A stretch of DNA of 64,000 nt, from NCBI GenBank assembly GCA_027452215.1, contig DAIDGQ010000025.1, positions 62,001 to 126,000 of the forward strand. Direction: 5' to 3'. Positions 1 to 8,970 of this stretch are shown piece by piece. Source of the stretch: Granulicella sp. (lineage in GTDB: Bacteria > Acidobacteriota > Terriglobia > Terriglobales > Acidobacteriaceae). The notes beneath the pieces are model-generated. The model saw nothing but the letters and a program-made list of their open reading frames with translations. It was not told the DNA's origin and did not search any database. Each line of letters begins with the position of its first letter. Position 1 is the stretch's first letter. The translations under genes were made by a program, and so were the position numbers.

Positions 1-1285
1 GTTGGTAGACGTATTGGATGGCCTGCTCTCGTTTGTCTTCGGATGGGAGGTCGAGGTCGATGTCCGGCCACTCGCCCCGGCTCTCACTGAGGAAACGCTC
101 AAAGAGTAGTTCCATCCCTACCGGGTCGATAGCTGTGATTTCAAGCGCATAGCAGACGACAGAGTTTGCTGCACTACCGCGGCCTTGAATCAGGATGTCG
201 TGCTTTTTGCAAAAACAGACGATGTCCCAAACGATGAGGAAGTATCCGGCGAAGCCGAGCCTCGCAATTAGATCGAGCTCGTGATCGACCTGCTTCTTTG
301 CTCGCTGCAGAAGGACGGAGTCATTCTTCGACCCATACCGCAGCATGACTCCTTCGGTGACTCTCTGTTTGAGAAAGCTGTCCATCGTCTCGCCGTCGGG
401 CACGTGGTAGCGCGGAAACTCATAGCCAAGATCATCGAGATGGAAACTCAGACGAGCGGAAAGTTCGAGAGTTAGGTCGACGGCTTCGGGCATATCGCGG
501 AAGAGCGCGGCCATCTCTCGCGCGGGACGCAGATGCCGCCGATTATTGAGAGCCAGTAGCCGACCTGCATGGTCGAGATCGGTGTGATGGCGCACCGCAG
601 TAAAGACATCGAGCACCTCGCGGTCGTATGCTGTGGCGTAGCGGACTCCATTCGTGGCGAGGATCGGCAATTTCAGAGACTTTGCGATGCGGATTGCCGC
701 TTGGTTGCGCCATTCCTCCTCGCGTTCACGATGGCGCTGGACTTCGATGTAGACGCTGTTTCTTCCGAAGATTCTTACCAGCCGTTCGATGATGTTACGG
801 CCTGCTTCCTCCCCGCCGCTTATGAGAGCTGCAGCTAGTGGCCCCTCGTCGCCGCCAGTAAGACAGACGAGGCCACTGGAATATTGTTGTAAATCGTCGA
901 TAGTTGCAGCGCCCTCGCACTTATTCTTCTCGCGCATTTTGAAGCGGGTGATGAGCTGACAAAGATTCTGGTAGCCGAGACGCGACTCGCACAACAGAGT
1001 CAGGCGGGCCGGTTCTACTAGATGCTGATGTGGGAGCCACGCAGGAGGGATCAGACGACTTCCGAAGCTCGATACGGCGATCTCCGCTCCGACATGAGCG
1101 TGAACACCGTTGCGCTTCGCGCTGGTGTGGAATCGAGCCGACCCGTACACGCCGTTGCGATCGAGCAATGCCATCGCGGGCATCTGTAGTTCGACGGCGC
1201 GCTTGATAAGTTCCTCAGGCTGCGAGGCACCTTCAAGGAAACTGAAGGCGCTTGCAGAATGAAGTTCGATGTAGCGTTCAGTCAT
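1..1285 (-). CDS. dnaE2: Error-prone DNA polymerase DnaE2, N-terminal part (runs off left edge)
   Basis: Partial gene: 428 codons from the start, with the C-terminal part beyond the left edge. The protein begins MTERYIELHSASAFSFLEGA, the PHP domain of C-family polymerases, and later shows RGSAANSVVCY and PDIDLDLP. The latter carries the catalytic aspartates of the palm. DnaE2 is the translesion polymerase of the ImuA-ImuB-DnaE2 mutasome induced by DNA damage. The ATG overlaps the end of imuB by 8 bases (ATGACTGA), so the two are almost certainly translated together. Replicative DnaE1 has the same fold; the imuA-imuB neighbours decide for DnaE2. Confidence 0.93.
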   Translation of the reverse strand, partial: MTERYIELHSASAFSFLEGASQPEELIKRAVELQMPAMALLDRNGVYGSARFHTSAKRNGVHAHVGAEIAVSSFGSRLIPPAWLPHQHLVEPARLTLLCESRLGYQNLCQLITRFKMREKNKCEGAATIDDLQQYSSGLVCLTGGDEGPLAAALISGGEEAGRNIIERLVRIFGRNSVYIEVQRHREREEEWRNQAAIRIAKSLKLPILATNGVRYATAYDREVLDVFTAVRHHTDLDHAGRLLALNNRRHLRPAREMAALFRDMPEAVDLTLELSARLSFHLDDLGYEFPRYHVPDGETMDSFLKQRVTEGVMLRYGSKNDSVLLQRAKKQVDHELDLIARLGFAGYFLIVWDIVCFCKKHDILIQGRGSAANSVVCYALEITAIDPVGMELLFERFLSESRGEWPDIDLDLPSEDKREQAIQYVYQ

Positions 1286-2798
1286 AGAGCGTTACCACCT
1301 GCCATGACTGGTCTTTCAGATCGCGCACAAGGCAGCAATACAGCGCAGCGCTGGCGCCGGAAGAGACACTTGGATGAGCGATCAAGTCCCATTGTTCGAG
1401 TGCCCATATATCACTACTCCACCAATCGCCTTCAGCCAGCCACGGGCCGTAAGCGTGGATAACTTCATACCTGCACTGTCGAAAGACAAAGGATGCGGGC
1501 TGCCGGTCGCGCAGTGTGACCGACGCTCTCTCCGGCGGACGGAGTTGCCGCATAGCTACAGAAGAGTTGCCAGTCGCGGACGAGGAGATGTGGGACGACG
1601 GTACTCTGAATGGCTCGAGACGAAAGCTGTCCGGCTGATTCGTATCTCGGAGCACAGGACTGCCGACGCACTCATCCCCCACCAGAGCGCGGATACGGGC
1701 AAGCGTTACGTCGAGACGCATTGGTTCCGGAAGTTGCGGAGAGAACAAGCCGAGCTGCACCTTGCTGGCGCTGCCGGGTTCAGCGATAAGTGTGACCGTA
1801 ACAATCGCGGCCAGGGGAGGATGCGCCTCGAGATCCAGATGTAGGAGCTTGATCCAAAGGGGTCGATCATTCGTTGGTAGGGCTGGCCGCACTGTTCGGA
1901 CATGCGTGGTACCGCCCTCTAAAAGCAATGTGATCGTGACCGATGCGAGCGCAAGGACGCGTGCCGTTGCCCGAAGGATTAGCTGTTCAAGCATGTGTCC
2001 TATGACGAAGAGGAGGGAGTCCAGTTGTTCAACTGGCGTGTCTAGTTCGATTCGCTCTTGTAGCTCAAAGGCCGCTTCATGCGGAACAAAATGATGTGTG
2101 AGTTCGCCCCGAGCTAACTGACGCAGGCGTCTGCCTTCCTGCCCTATACGTGCAATCAGTTCGCATTCTGGAAGAGCGGCCAGTGCTCCGAGTGTGCGGA
2201 TACCCCATAGAGCAAATATCTCCGCGTGTTGACTCGACACGTCTAGAACTTCGAGCGGCAACGGAGCTAGAGCATCGCATTCATTGCCGGGTGCAATGAA
2301 TGCGATGCGCGAAGACGAGCCGCGAACATACGACAGTGCGGCGAAGAAGTTCCTGCTCATCGCAACCGATGCGCTCACTCCGAGGACTTGCACATGACGC
2401 AGTAGCTTCCGCGCCAACACTTCCGGCGAGCCAAGCAGCTTCTCCGTCCCCGCAATATCTATCACACAGAGGAAGTCGCTGCCGTCGGTTCGATCTTCGA
2501 CGCGCGGGGAGAAGGTCCCCGCGCACTCCAGCATGACCGTGTGTGTCGAGACTTCTTCTGTGCGTGATCGTGAAAGCACGATCAGCGAGGAAAAGGTGTC
2601 CAGCTCCACCCTCGTCATTGCGTGGGCTATACCTAGAGAACGGGCTCTCGCATTGAGCGAGAAGACTGTCTCTAGCGGTGGTTGGCCTTCGATGACGACG
2701 ACAGGCTGCTCTCGCAAATCTGGCCGCAATCGCAAGGCCGCCTGCGCGGGAAACTCCTTCGCATACAGGCACGCATACAGTTCGGCAGACTGTTTCAT
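1278..2798 (-). CDS. imuB: ImuB, Y-family polymerase-like mutasome protein
   Basis: 506-residue Y-family polymerase homologue (ImuB/DinP-like). The N-terminus reads ELYACLYAKEFPAQAAL where active Y-family enzymes have the DxDxFxASVE metal-binding motif, and the SxDE motif region reads CVIDIAGTEKL. By eye the catalytic acidic residues are therefore missing, as is known for ImuB, which acts as a scaffold bringing DnaE2 to the beta clamp. I chose the ATG at 2798 because it overlaps the imuA stop as ATGA. A longer reading frame from a TTG at 2831 exists but has no support. It is the middle gene of imuA-imuB-dnaE2. Confidence 0.9.
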   Translation of the reverse strand: MKQSAELYACLYAKEFPAQAALRLRPDLREQPVVVIEGQPPLETVFSLNARARSLGIAHAMTRVELDTFSSLIVLSRSRTEEVSTHTVMLECAGTFSPRVEDRTDGSDFLCVIDIAGTEKLLGSPEVLARKLLRHVQVLGVSASVAMSRNFFAALSYVRGSSSRIAFIAPGNECDALAPLPLEVLDVSSQHAEIFALWGIRTLGALAALPECELIARIGQEGRRLRQLARGELTHHFVPHEAAFELQERIELDTPVEQLDSLLFVIGHMLEQLILRATARVLALASVTITLLLEGGTTHVRTVRPALPTNDRPLWIKLLHLDLEAHPPLAAIVTVTLIAEPGSASKVQLGLFSPQLPEPMRLDVTLARIRALVGDECVGSPVLRDTNQPDSFRLEPFRVPSSHISSSATGNSSVAMRQLRPPERASVTLRDRQPASFVFRQCRYEVIHAYGPWLAEGDWWSSDIWALEQWDLIAHPSVSSGASAALYCCLVRDLKDQSWQVVTLYD

Positions 2799-3850
2799 CG
2801 AACACCTGCCCATGTCGTTTTGCTTTGCCAATCAGCAAAGCCCACGCGTTGCGGAGGCTTGCGAAGGGGAACGACCTTAGCTGAGGCCTCGGTGAATCGC
2901 TGACGCGATACCTCGACATGGCGTTCAAGGGCGACGAGTATCGTGCTCTCGTCGAAGAGTGGCTGCCCTGCTTCAAGATGTAATACAAGACCTGCACTGC
3001 TCTTGGAGCAAGCGTGTTGCGTCAGCAGGAGGATAGTCGTTCGGGTTCGTTCAGCAGCCGCCGCGTAGCGGAACCACGTTGCCAGTGGAATGCGAGAGAC
3101 GTGTTCAGGCGCAATGCTTCCCAGGTCCAGCACAATCGCACTGAATCCGCCAGCCTGCAGCAGCAGATCGGTGACACGCAATGCCTGCTCGATCCTTGTC
3201 CAGGGCTTTGATGTACGGCTTGAAAGATTATGGCGCTTGGAGGGCTGGAAAGTGGGCGGCTCAACAGCCTCTCGTTCGACACGAATTCGGCGTTGCGGCT
3301 CGGCGCATCTCTGGCTTGTATATTGCGGAACGACGGCATCATGTCGCAGCAAGTTGCTGACACTATCGGACAGGCCCTTCGCTTCAGTGCGAGGATGCGA
3401 GCCGCAGCCGCCACCATGCAGCCCTCTCTTTGGTGCTAGCGGGGCAAAATACTTCTCCGGTAGTACGAAGTTGTGCTGCGAAGAGAGGGAAGGTTGACTA
3501 GCAGGCTGCACTCCGCAGCGAACCCAGAGGAGCCGCTTCAGATCTATGCCAGATGCAGCGGCGGACTCAGGGCTGAGCGCATCTGACACGTCGACCCACG
3601 CGCAGACTCTCTCCAATTTTGTGACTTGAACCAAGAATGAGAGGGCGAGAGTCGTTCTACCGGAGCACTCCGCCCCGATCATCTCCGTCACCGCGCCTAT
3701 CGGCAGTCCGCCATCCAGAAGGGCATCAATCGCTACAATCCCCGTTGGCATGACCTCACGAATCGTCTTCGCCGCAGGCGTGAGGGCGGAGGGGATTCGG
3801 TCTGCTAAGGCAGCTTCGATTTGGGAGCGGAGGGCGGAGGCGGAGCTCAT
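2795..3850 (-). CDS. imuA: ImuA, RecA-like mutasome protein
   Basis: 351-residue RecA/SulA-like protein, first gene of the mutasome operon. A P-loop-like stretch, GAECSGRTTL, lies near residues 59-68, preceded by GIVAIDALLDGGLPIGAVTE, the typical RecA-fold entry. ImuA is needed for DnaE2-dependent mutagenesis. I chose the ATG at 3850 (MSSASALRSQ). An in-frame ATG at 3904 would add 18 residues of lysine-rich sequence unlike the family. The stop overlaps the imuB start by four bases. Residues about 120-190 are rich in Ser, Arg and Cys and look poorly conserved. Confidence 0.88.
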   Translation of the reverse strand: MSSASALRSQIEAALADRIPSALTPAAKTIREVMPTGIVAIDALLDGGLPIGAVTEMIGAECSGRTTLALSFLVQVTKLERVCAWVDVSDALSPESAAASGIDLKRLLWVRCGVQPASQPSLSSQHNFVLPEKYFAPLAPKRGLHGGGCGSHPRTEAKGLSDSVSNLLRHDAVVPQYTSQRCAEPQRRIRVEREAVEPPTFQPSKRHNLSSRTSKPWTRIEQALRVTDLLLQAGGFSAIVLDLGSIAPEHVSRIPLATWFRYAAAAERTRTTILLLTQHACSKSSAGLVLHLEAGQPLFDESTILVALERHVEVSRQRFTEASAKVVPLRKPPQRVGFADWQSKTTWAGVR

Positions 3851-4079
3851 AGTCTTCGCCTTATTTTCGCCTAGGATTTCTTTTTTTACAAATAGCGAAT
3901 GCAATCAGAACTGTGCAGAATCTTTCCCAAACTATTGAGGATAAAGCACATATAACATCACCATTTAGACGTTGACGTATTTACGGCAGACTTCGCTCAT
4001 CAACAAGCGTCGAATCACGAGGCGTAGCATCGCTGCAAACATCAGGCAAATTCAACTTACAGTTACTACAGTGTGATGG

Positions 4080-7000
4080 CTATTTTGATAACAGGACCGT
4101 ACTGTCCACCCGAAATGTGTCAGCGACTACATTCCATCCTCGTATGGCGACCTGAGATGGACCGACATGGTCTTTCAGTGGATATTCGATCTCAATCGTC
4201 CTTACTTCGCCTGGCAAAAGTGAAATGTAGTTATCCGAGTAGTACGCTGGCAAAATACGTTGTTGAGTGTCTACGGAGAGAAGCGTGAGTTTGGTGGCAA
4301 GGCTCACGCTGGATTCTGGATTATGCAGAAGTATAGTCACCTTCACCATGCCGTCCTCAACACGTGACGTCGCTGTTGCCTTGAGCGAAACAGCGGGGAG
4401 ACGGTTCAACTCACGGTACGAAGAGGCCTTCGCACCCAGCCAGTAAAGGTTTTGCGAGAGCAACTTCCCTGTCGCATCGGTAAGATTGAGTGCGACGAGG
4501 ACCATACCCTTCGACAGATAGTGTTCCAAATTAATCTTCATAGCGCTGACAGAGTTATCGGCAGCGACACTTCGTTGCTCGGATGATTGAGCGAGCAGGG
4601 TGTTGTCCAGCGAATACACTTTAGCGCTCGCTGTCAAAGCGGGGTATGGATGCGTTGTGGTATTGATGATGTCTACCTGAAAGGTATCGAGGTCGAGTTG
4701 GATATGCAGCGGCTCACAGCCAGCCTTGGTGCCGTAGAAAGATGCCTGAGTATCGTAATCGGAGCTGAGAATCTGCCACATGGTGCTTGGCCACGCGGGC
4801 TGCGTCATCCAGAGTAGGCGTCCGCTGTTTGGCGCCCAGAGGTGTGCATTCATACCTTCAAAGATTGCGCGATGATCCACATAGTTGAGCATCTGTGCCT
4901 TGCGCTCAAAGTCTTCGAGGCTGGTAGGAGCACCGAACTCTGATTGCAACTCGGCCATGAACGGGGCGGTGTCTCCATTCCCACTCTGGTGCCAGTCGTG
5001 ATAAGCCCAGGCGTCGCTGATGGGCCATTGATCTGGCTTGGCAATTGTGCTTTGGAATGACTCGAGCGTCGACATCGACGGTGTTCCAGTTTCAACCGAG
5101 AAGCCGCGGTTGAGCTTCGAAAAGTAGAGTATGGGATCTTGATAGCTATACGGGCCACTGTGCTGGAGATTTACTTCGTTAGAACTTGGCGAGTAATACC
5201 GCGTCCCATCAAGCGTACGGACCAATGTATCGATACCCCTGTTGATTATGGGTTGCGGAACGCCTTCGTTGCGACCACACCAAAGTACGATCGAGGGATG
5301 ATTGCGGAAACGCTTGATTGTGTCCGCAACATTATTCAGATACAGCTGAGGATCCTGTGCCTCTAGGTTATAGTTCTGTGTCGACTCCCAAAAATCATTC
5401 CAAACGAGAATTCCATATTCGTCTGCTAGATCGAAGAACATTTGCTCTGTATCCTGCCCGACCCAGTTGCGGATCACGTTGAGATTTGCATCGCGATCAA
5501 GACGAAAGAAGGGCTCGAGGTGTTCGCGGGAGACCCGCTTACGCGAGTCATCCATTCCCCAGTTGCCGCCACGTACTGCAATGCGCACACCATTCACTTT
5601 GATCGCGAGATATGGCGCGAGGGCTGTGTCGGGATCTGCATGGATAGAGGGCGAATCTTCCGCGCCCGCCGTGAGGGATGCAACGGTAGTCTTGTACTCG
5701 TAGCCGAAGCGTTTTTCTTCAGCAATGTTCAGGGTAGCTGCGTCAGATGAAGGGATGTCGCGTATGCCTTCATGACTCACATCGACGATGGGATCCGATT
5801 TGTCGCGGGCTTCAGTGGGCGAATATTCGACACGGCGGAGATGACCGGTGGTGTCGAGGAGGCTTAGCTCATAGCTGATCTCACGAACTCCAAAGCGTAT
5901 GTTCTGCGTGTCCGATATGGAGCTTCCGTCATTGAGCGTGAGCTTTAGGTGATAGAGTTCGGGCTTGCCGTACCCGTTAGGCCACCACAGACGCGGATGT
6001 TGAAGGTGGAGTTGCGAGAACTCTGCTGGTGATAGCTTCAGCACGCTCGCTCCCGGCGGCAAGATGATGGACTTGTGAATACTTGCCTGTTCTAATTCTG
6101 CGTTGACGGTCGCATGGACGGGCTTGTCAGAGAGGTTTGTGACTGGCACGGCGAGGTCGATATTAGCCTGAGTTATGTCGTGGTTGGGGAATGAGGTCAC
6201 AACCTGCGCATCACCAAGCTTGAGATTGTTGGTTATGGTTAGGGTGACTGGCTGCCAGATGCCGCTGTTGCGATCGCGAATAGCTGGGATCCAGTCCCAA
6301 CCTTCTGTTGCGAGAAATGTGGGCCCATCCAGTTCCATGGCACCTCCGTTTCCTCCAGGACCGCCCAGGATGGATTGCTCATTGGGGATTCCAGGATGCG
6401 GTGGCGGCGAGATGCGGACGACAAGTACATTCTTGCCTTGCTTCAGTGCAGAGGTGACGTCAAATACACCTCGGATGAATGCTCCCGTAACCTCGCCGAG
6501 TGCGATGCCATTGAGCCATACCAACGCTTTGTAGTTGATACCGGTGAAGGTGAGATCGGTGTGACGCTGCATACCTCCCTGCTTCATTTCAGCAGGGAGC
6601 GTGAACTCATTGCGATACCAATAATCTTGTTTGTTTAACGACTCGGGGATCGCCATATTATTGAGGCCGAAGTCGGAGTCCGGGTAAATGCCGTCGTCGA
6701 TCATGGTTGTCAGGACGGTACCTGGAACGGTGGCTCTCATCCAACCTGAGGTGTTGTAGGAAGACCCCGAAATCTGGGCGGCGTCTGCGCTTACTTTAGG
6801 AGCAGCCTGCAACTCCCAGCCATCTGTGAATGTCCATTCATTTGAAGCTGTCGATTTGAGTGAGGGGCCCGTGGGCGGCCGTTTGATGGCCTTCGGCGGG
6901 GAGAAGGGAGCTCGACTTGTGGGAAGAGTGGAAGGATCTTGCGGAGCGGAATACCCGGCCTGCCCTCTGGTCTGGAGAGGCCACGGTTTTGATCCCTCGT

Positions 7001-7622
7001 CGAACTCCGCCGTCGCATAATCCGGAGGAGTGGAGGCGAGTTGACGCATCTCAGCATCGGACAAGGCTTTGCGGAGGACGGTGAACGAAGCGATCTTCCC
7101 GGCGAAATGATCTCCCTCAGACGCATCGATGGGCACGGGCGCCATTTGTAGAAGAGGGTCTACGCTGCCAAGGGTAAGATCACCATTCGCGATGTTTTTC
7201 CCACTACTGTAAAGGTGGAAATGATGACCGTCGAAGGTCGCGGCGATCAACTGCCATTGTTTTGGATGAAGAACAGCCGATCCAGCCAATTCGTTTCCGG
7301 GGCCAATCCAAAGTGAAATCTTGTCCGGACGAATAGTCAGGAAGCGTGGATATTCGGCAGAAACGTTACCCACGCCTACGACAAGTTCCTGCCCCTTGAC
7401 AGCTTCGGATGTTTGCATCCAACAGTAGATCGACCACGGTGAATCTGCGAGAAGTACCGAGTCATGGGCGTCTACTAAGGGAATGCGCAGGCCTAATCCG
7501 TCAGCGAGAAAGATGCCGTTGTACGGTCCATATTCGCCAGGGATGATGGTCGATAGTTGTTGTGCCGATGCAATTCCGCAAAGCACTGGGAGGAGGATTG
7601 CGATGAACATGCTTCGTTGCAT
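4080..7622 (-). CDS. Secreted GH2-family glycoside hydrolase with N-terminal LamG-like domain
   Basis: About 1180 residues. A signal peptide (MQRSMFIAILLPVLCGIASA) precedes a concanavalin/LamG-like region (residues about 25-205, containing QWQLIAATFDGHHFHLYSSG). Then comes a GH2 sugar-binding jelly roll (about 265-460), an immunoglobulin-like domain and the TIM barrel. The acid/base Glu is in GRNEGVP (about residue 786) and the likely nucleophile Glu is in QSEFGAP (about 895). The arrangement resembles beta-mannosidase and exo-beta-D-glucosaminidase enzymes; the exact substrate cannot be read from sequence. The start was set at 7622, where the signal peptide begins, not at the longer frame starting at 7697. 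Confidence 0.85.
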   Translation of the reverse strand: MQRSMFIAILLPVLCGIASAQQLSTIIPGEYGPYNGIFLADGLGLRIPLVDAHDSVLLADSPWSIYCWMQTSEAVKGQELVVGVGNVSAEYPRFLTIRPDKISLWIGPGNELAGSAVLHPKQWQLIAATFDGHHFHLYSSGKNIANGDLTLGSVDPLLQMAPVPIDASEGDHFAGKIASFTVLRKALSDAEMRQLASTPPDYATAEFDEGSKPWPLQTRGQAGYSAPQDPSTLPTSRAPFSPPKAIKRPPTGPSLKSTASNEWTFTDGWELQAAPKVSADAAQISGSSYNTSGWMRATVPGTVLTTMIDDGIYPDSDFGLNNMAIPESLNKQDYWYRNEFTLPAEMKQGGMQRHTDLTFTGINYKALVWLNGIALGEVTGAFIRGVFDVTSALKQGKNVLVVRISPPPHPGIPNEQSILGGPGGNGGAMELDGPTFLATEGWDWIPAIRDRNSGIWQPVTLTITNNLKLGDAQVVTSFPNHDITQANIDLAVPVTNLSDKPVHATVNAELEQASIHKSIILPPGASVLKLSPAEFSQLHLQHPRLWWPNGYGKPELYHLKLTLNDGSSISDTQNIRFGVREISYELSLLDTTGHLRRVEYSPTEARDKSDPIVDVSHEGIRDIPSSDAATLNIAEEKRFGYEYKTTVASLTAGAEDSPSIHADPDTALAPYLAIKVNGVRIAVRGGNWGMDDSRKRVSREHLEPFFRLDRDANLNVIRNWVGQDTEQMFFDLADEYGILVWNDFWESTQNYNLEAQDPQLYLNNVADTIKRFRNHPSIVLWCGRNEGVPQPIINRGIDTLVRTLDGTRYYSPSSNEVNLQHSGPYSYQDPILYFSKLNRGFSVETGTPSMSTLESFQSTIAKPDQWPISDAWAYHDWHQSGNGDTAPFMAELQSEFGAPTSLEDFERKAQMLNYVDHRAIFEGMNAHLWAPNSGRLLWMTQPAWPSTMWQILSSDYDTQASFYGTKAGCEPLHIQLDLDTFQVDIINTTTHPYPALTASAKVYSLDNTLLAQSSEQRSVAADNSVSAMKINLEHYLSKGMVLVALNLTDATGKLLSQNLYWLGAKASSYRELNRLPAVSLKATATSRVEDGMVKVTILLHNPESSVSLATKLTLLSVDTQQRILPAYYSDNYISLLPGEVRTIEIEYPLKDHVGPSQVAIRGWNVVADTFRVDSTVLLSK

Positions 7623-7861
7623 ACGACCATTTCGTTGGAGACGAAGCGATTCGTGAAGCGGAGAATTGTGGACAGCAAATATCATGAAATCGTGCACTCC
7701 TTGGCTCGATAACGATATCAGACGAGGACCAGACTGATCGAGTTCTCCGATTCAATCTTGAAAGGCACGCTGAAGTGTTTGGCTTGACAATTAGGTCCGG
7801 TCCAGTGGCACTGCACAAAAGAGCGGTACCCGATAGGATGAGGATGAATGTGAGGGAGATT

Positions 7862-8659
7862 ATGTCAGACCAAAATACTGCTCTAGGTCAGCATGCATCA
7901 AGTGGGCCAGTGCTGCCGCAACTACCCGAGCCAAGCCACGCCGAACGGGCGCGGACATTGATATCGCTCGCTACAGTGGCTACGCTGTCCACTGTTTCAC
8001 GTAAGCATGCTGGGTTCCCGTTCGGATCGCTGATGCCGTTCGCGCTCGACGCGGAGGGGCGGCCACTTTTTTCGATTAGCAATATGGCAATGCACACCCA
8101 CAACTTGAAGGAGGATTCTCGTTGCAGCGTCTTCGTCGTTCAAGCAGCAAATGATGGCGATCCGCTAGGCTCGGCGCGGGTGACGCTAATGGGACGTGCT
8201 GAGCCTGTACCGGAGCAGGATCGTGCCACTGCTCGGGACATCTATCTCGCTCGCCACGAGAACAGCCGCTACTGGGTGGACTTCGCCGATTTCAGCTTCT
8301 TTCGACTCAAGCCTGTGGACCTATACTACGTTGGGGGTTTCGGCGTGATGGGATGGGTCGATGCGGCAGACTATGGACAAGCAGCTCCTGACCCACTTGC
8401 CGACTTTGCTCCCGGTATCCTCGGCCACATGAACACCGATCATGTCGATTCACTGATCCTGCTGGCACGGGTACACGCACAGTTCGAAGCGAGCGAGGCA
8501 ACCATGACGTCGGTCGACCGTTTCGGCTTTACGCTAAGGTTGAAGACCGAGGATGGAATGAAAGGCGCTCGAATCAACTTCAATGCACCCGTGCATACAA
8601 ACGAAGATACGCGGATTGCTCTGATTGAGATGGTTCGGCACGCGAGGGTATTACGCTGA
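7862..8659 (+). CDS. HugZ-like pyridoxamine-5'-phosphate-oxidase-fold protein with DUF2470
   Basis: 265 residues. The N-terminal half is an FMN-binding split-barrel (ATVATLSTVSRKHAGFPFGS, then a repeated-strand region). The C-terminal half is DUF2470, with GHMNTDHVDSL near residue 190. This pairing is found in HugZ-type heme-degrading or heme-binding proteins and in uncharacterised relatives, so heme or iron use is a family-based inference. The start at 7862 has a GAGGGAG ribosome-binding site; upstream in-frame ATGs lack one. It stands alone, divergent from the GH2 gene. Confidence 0.8.
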   Translation: MSDQNTALGQHASSGPVLPQLPEPSHAERARTLISLATVATLSTVSRKHAGFPFGSLMPFALDAEGRPLFSISNMAMHTHNLKEDSRCSVFVVQAANDGDPLGSARVTLMGRAEPVPEQDRATARDIYLARHENSRYWVDFADFSFFRLKPVDLYYVGGFGVMGWVDAADYGQAAPDPLADFAPGILGHMNTDHVDSLILLARVHAQFEASEATMTSVDRFGFTLRLKTEDGMKGARINFNAPVHTNEDTRIALIEMVRHARVLR

Positions 8660-8808
8660 AGGTTCAGCCTGCTGACTACGTCAGACACCGGCCTACTGGA
8701 GGTGGGTCAGATGTAATTCGGTAGTCTAACGTCGACGGAGAGTCTTCGGTCATCTTTAGAATGTAACGATATGAGGGATAGCGCCAACTGCCTGATCCAG
8801 GATTTTAT

Positions 8809-8883
8809 TGGCGTCCCCGACGGGATTCGAACCCGTGTTACCGCCGTGAAAGGGCGGTGTCCTAACCGCTGGACGACGGGGAC
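8809..8883 (-). tRNA. tRNA-Glu (anticodon TTC)
   Basis: Read on the minus strand, the gene begins GTCCCCG and ends CGGGGAC-G-CCA, a perfect seven-pair acceptor stem with CCA encoded. The anticodon arm is CCGCC-CTTTCAC-GGCGG, giving anticodon TTC (Glu). The T arm contains GTTCGAATC. The D arm reads GTCCAGCGGTTAGGAC. Length is 75 including CCA. Confidence 0.97.
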
Positions 8884-8970
8884 GCACTGTCTACATGATG
8901 ACCTAGACGCTTGTACAAGGCTACCAACATGAGAGTAGCCTGTCAAAGAGTCGTCCAATCAAGCTGAGAC

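Noticed and set aside
3897-3911. GAAT-N7-GAAC upstream of imuA, close to a GTTC-N7-GTTC SOS box
   Set aside because: One mismatch from a box known from Alphaproteobacteria; the LexA site of this group is not established from this sequence, so it is not listed.
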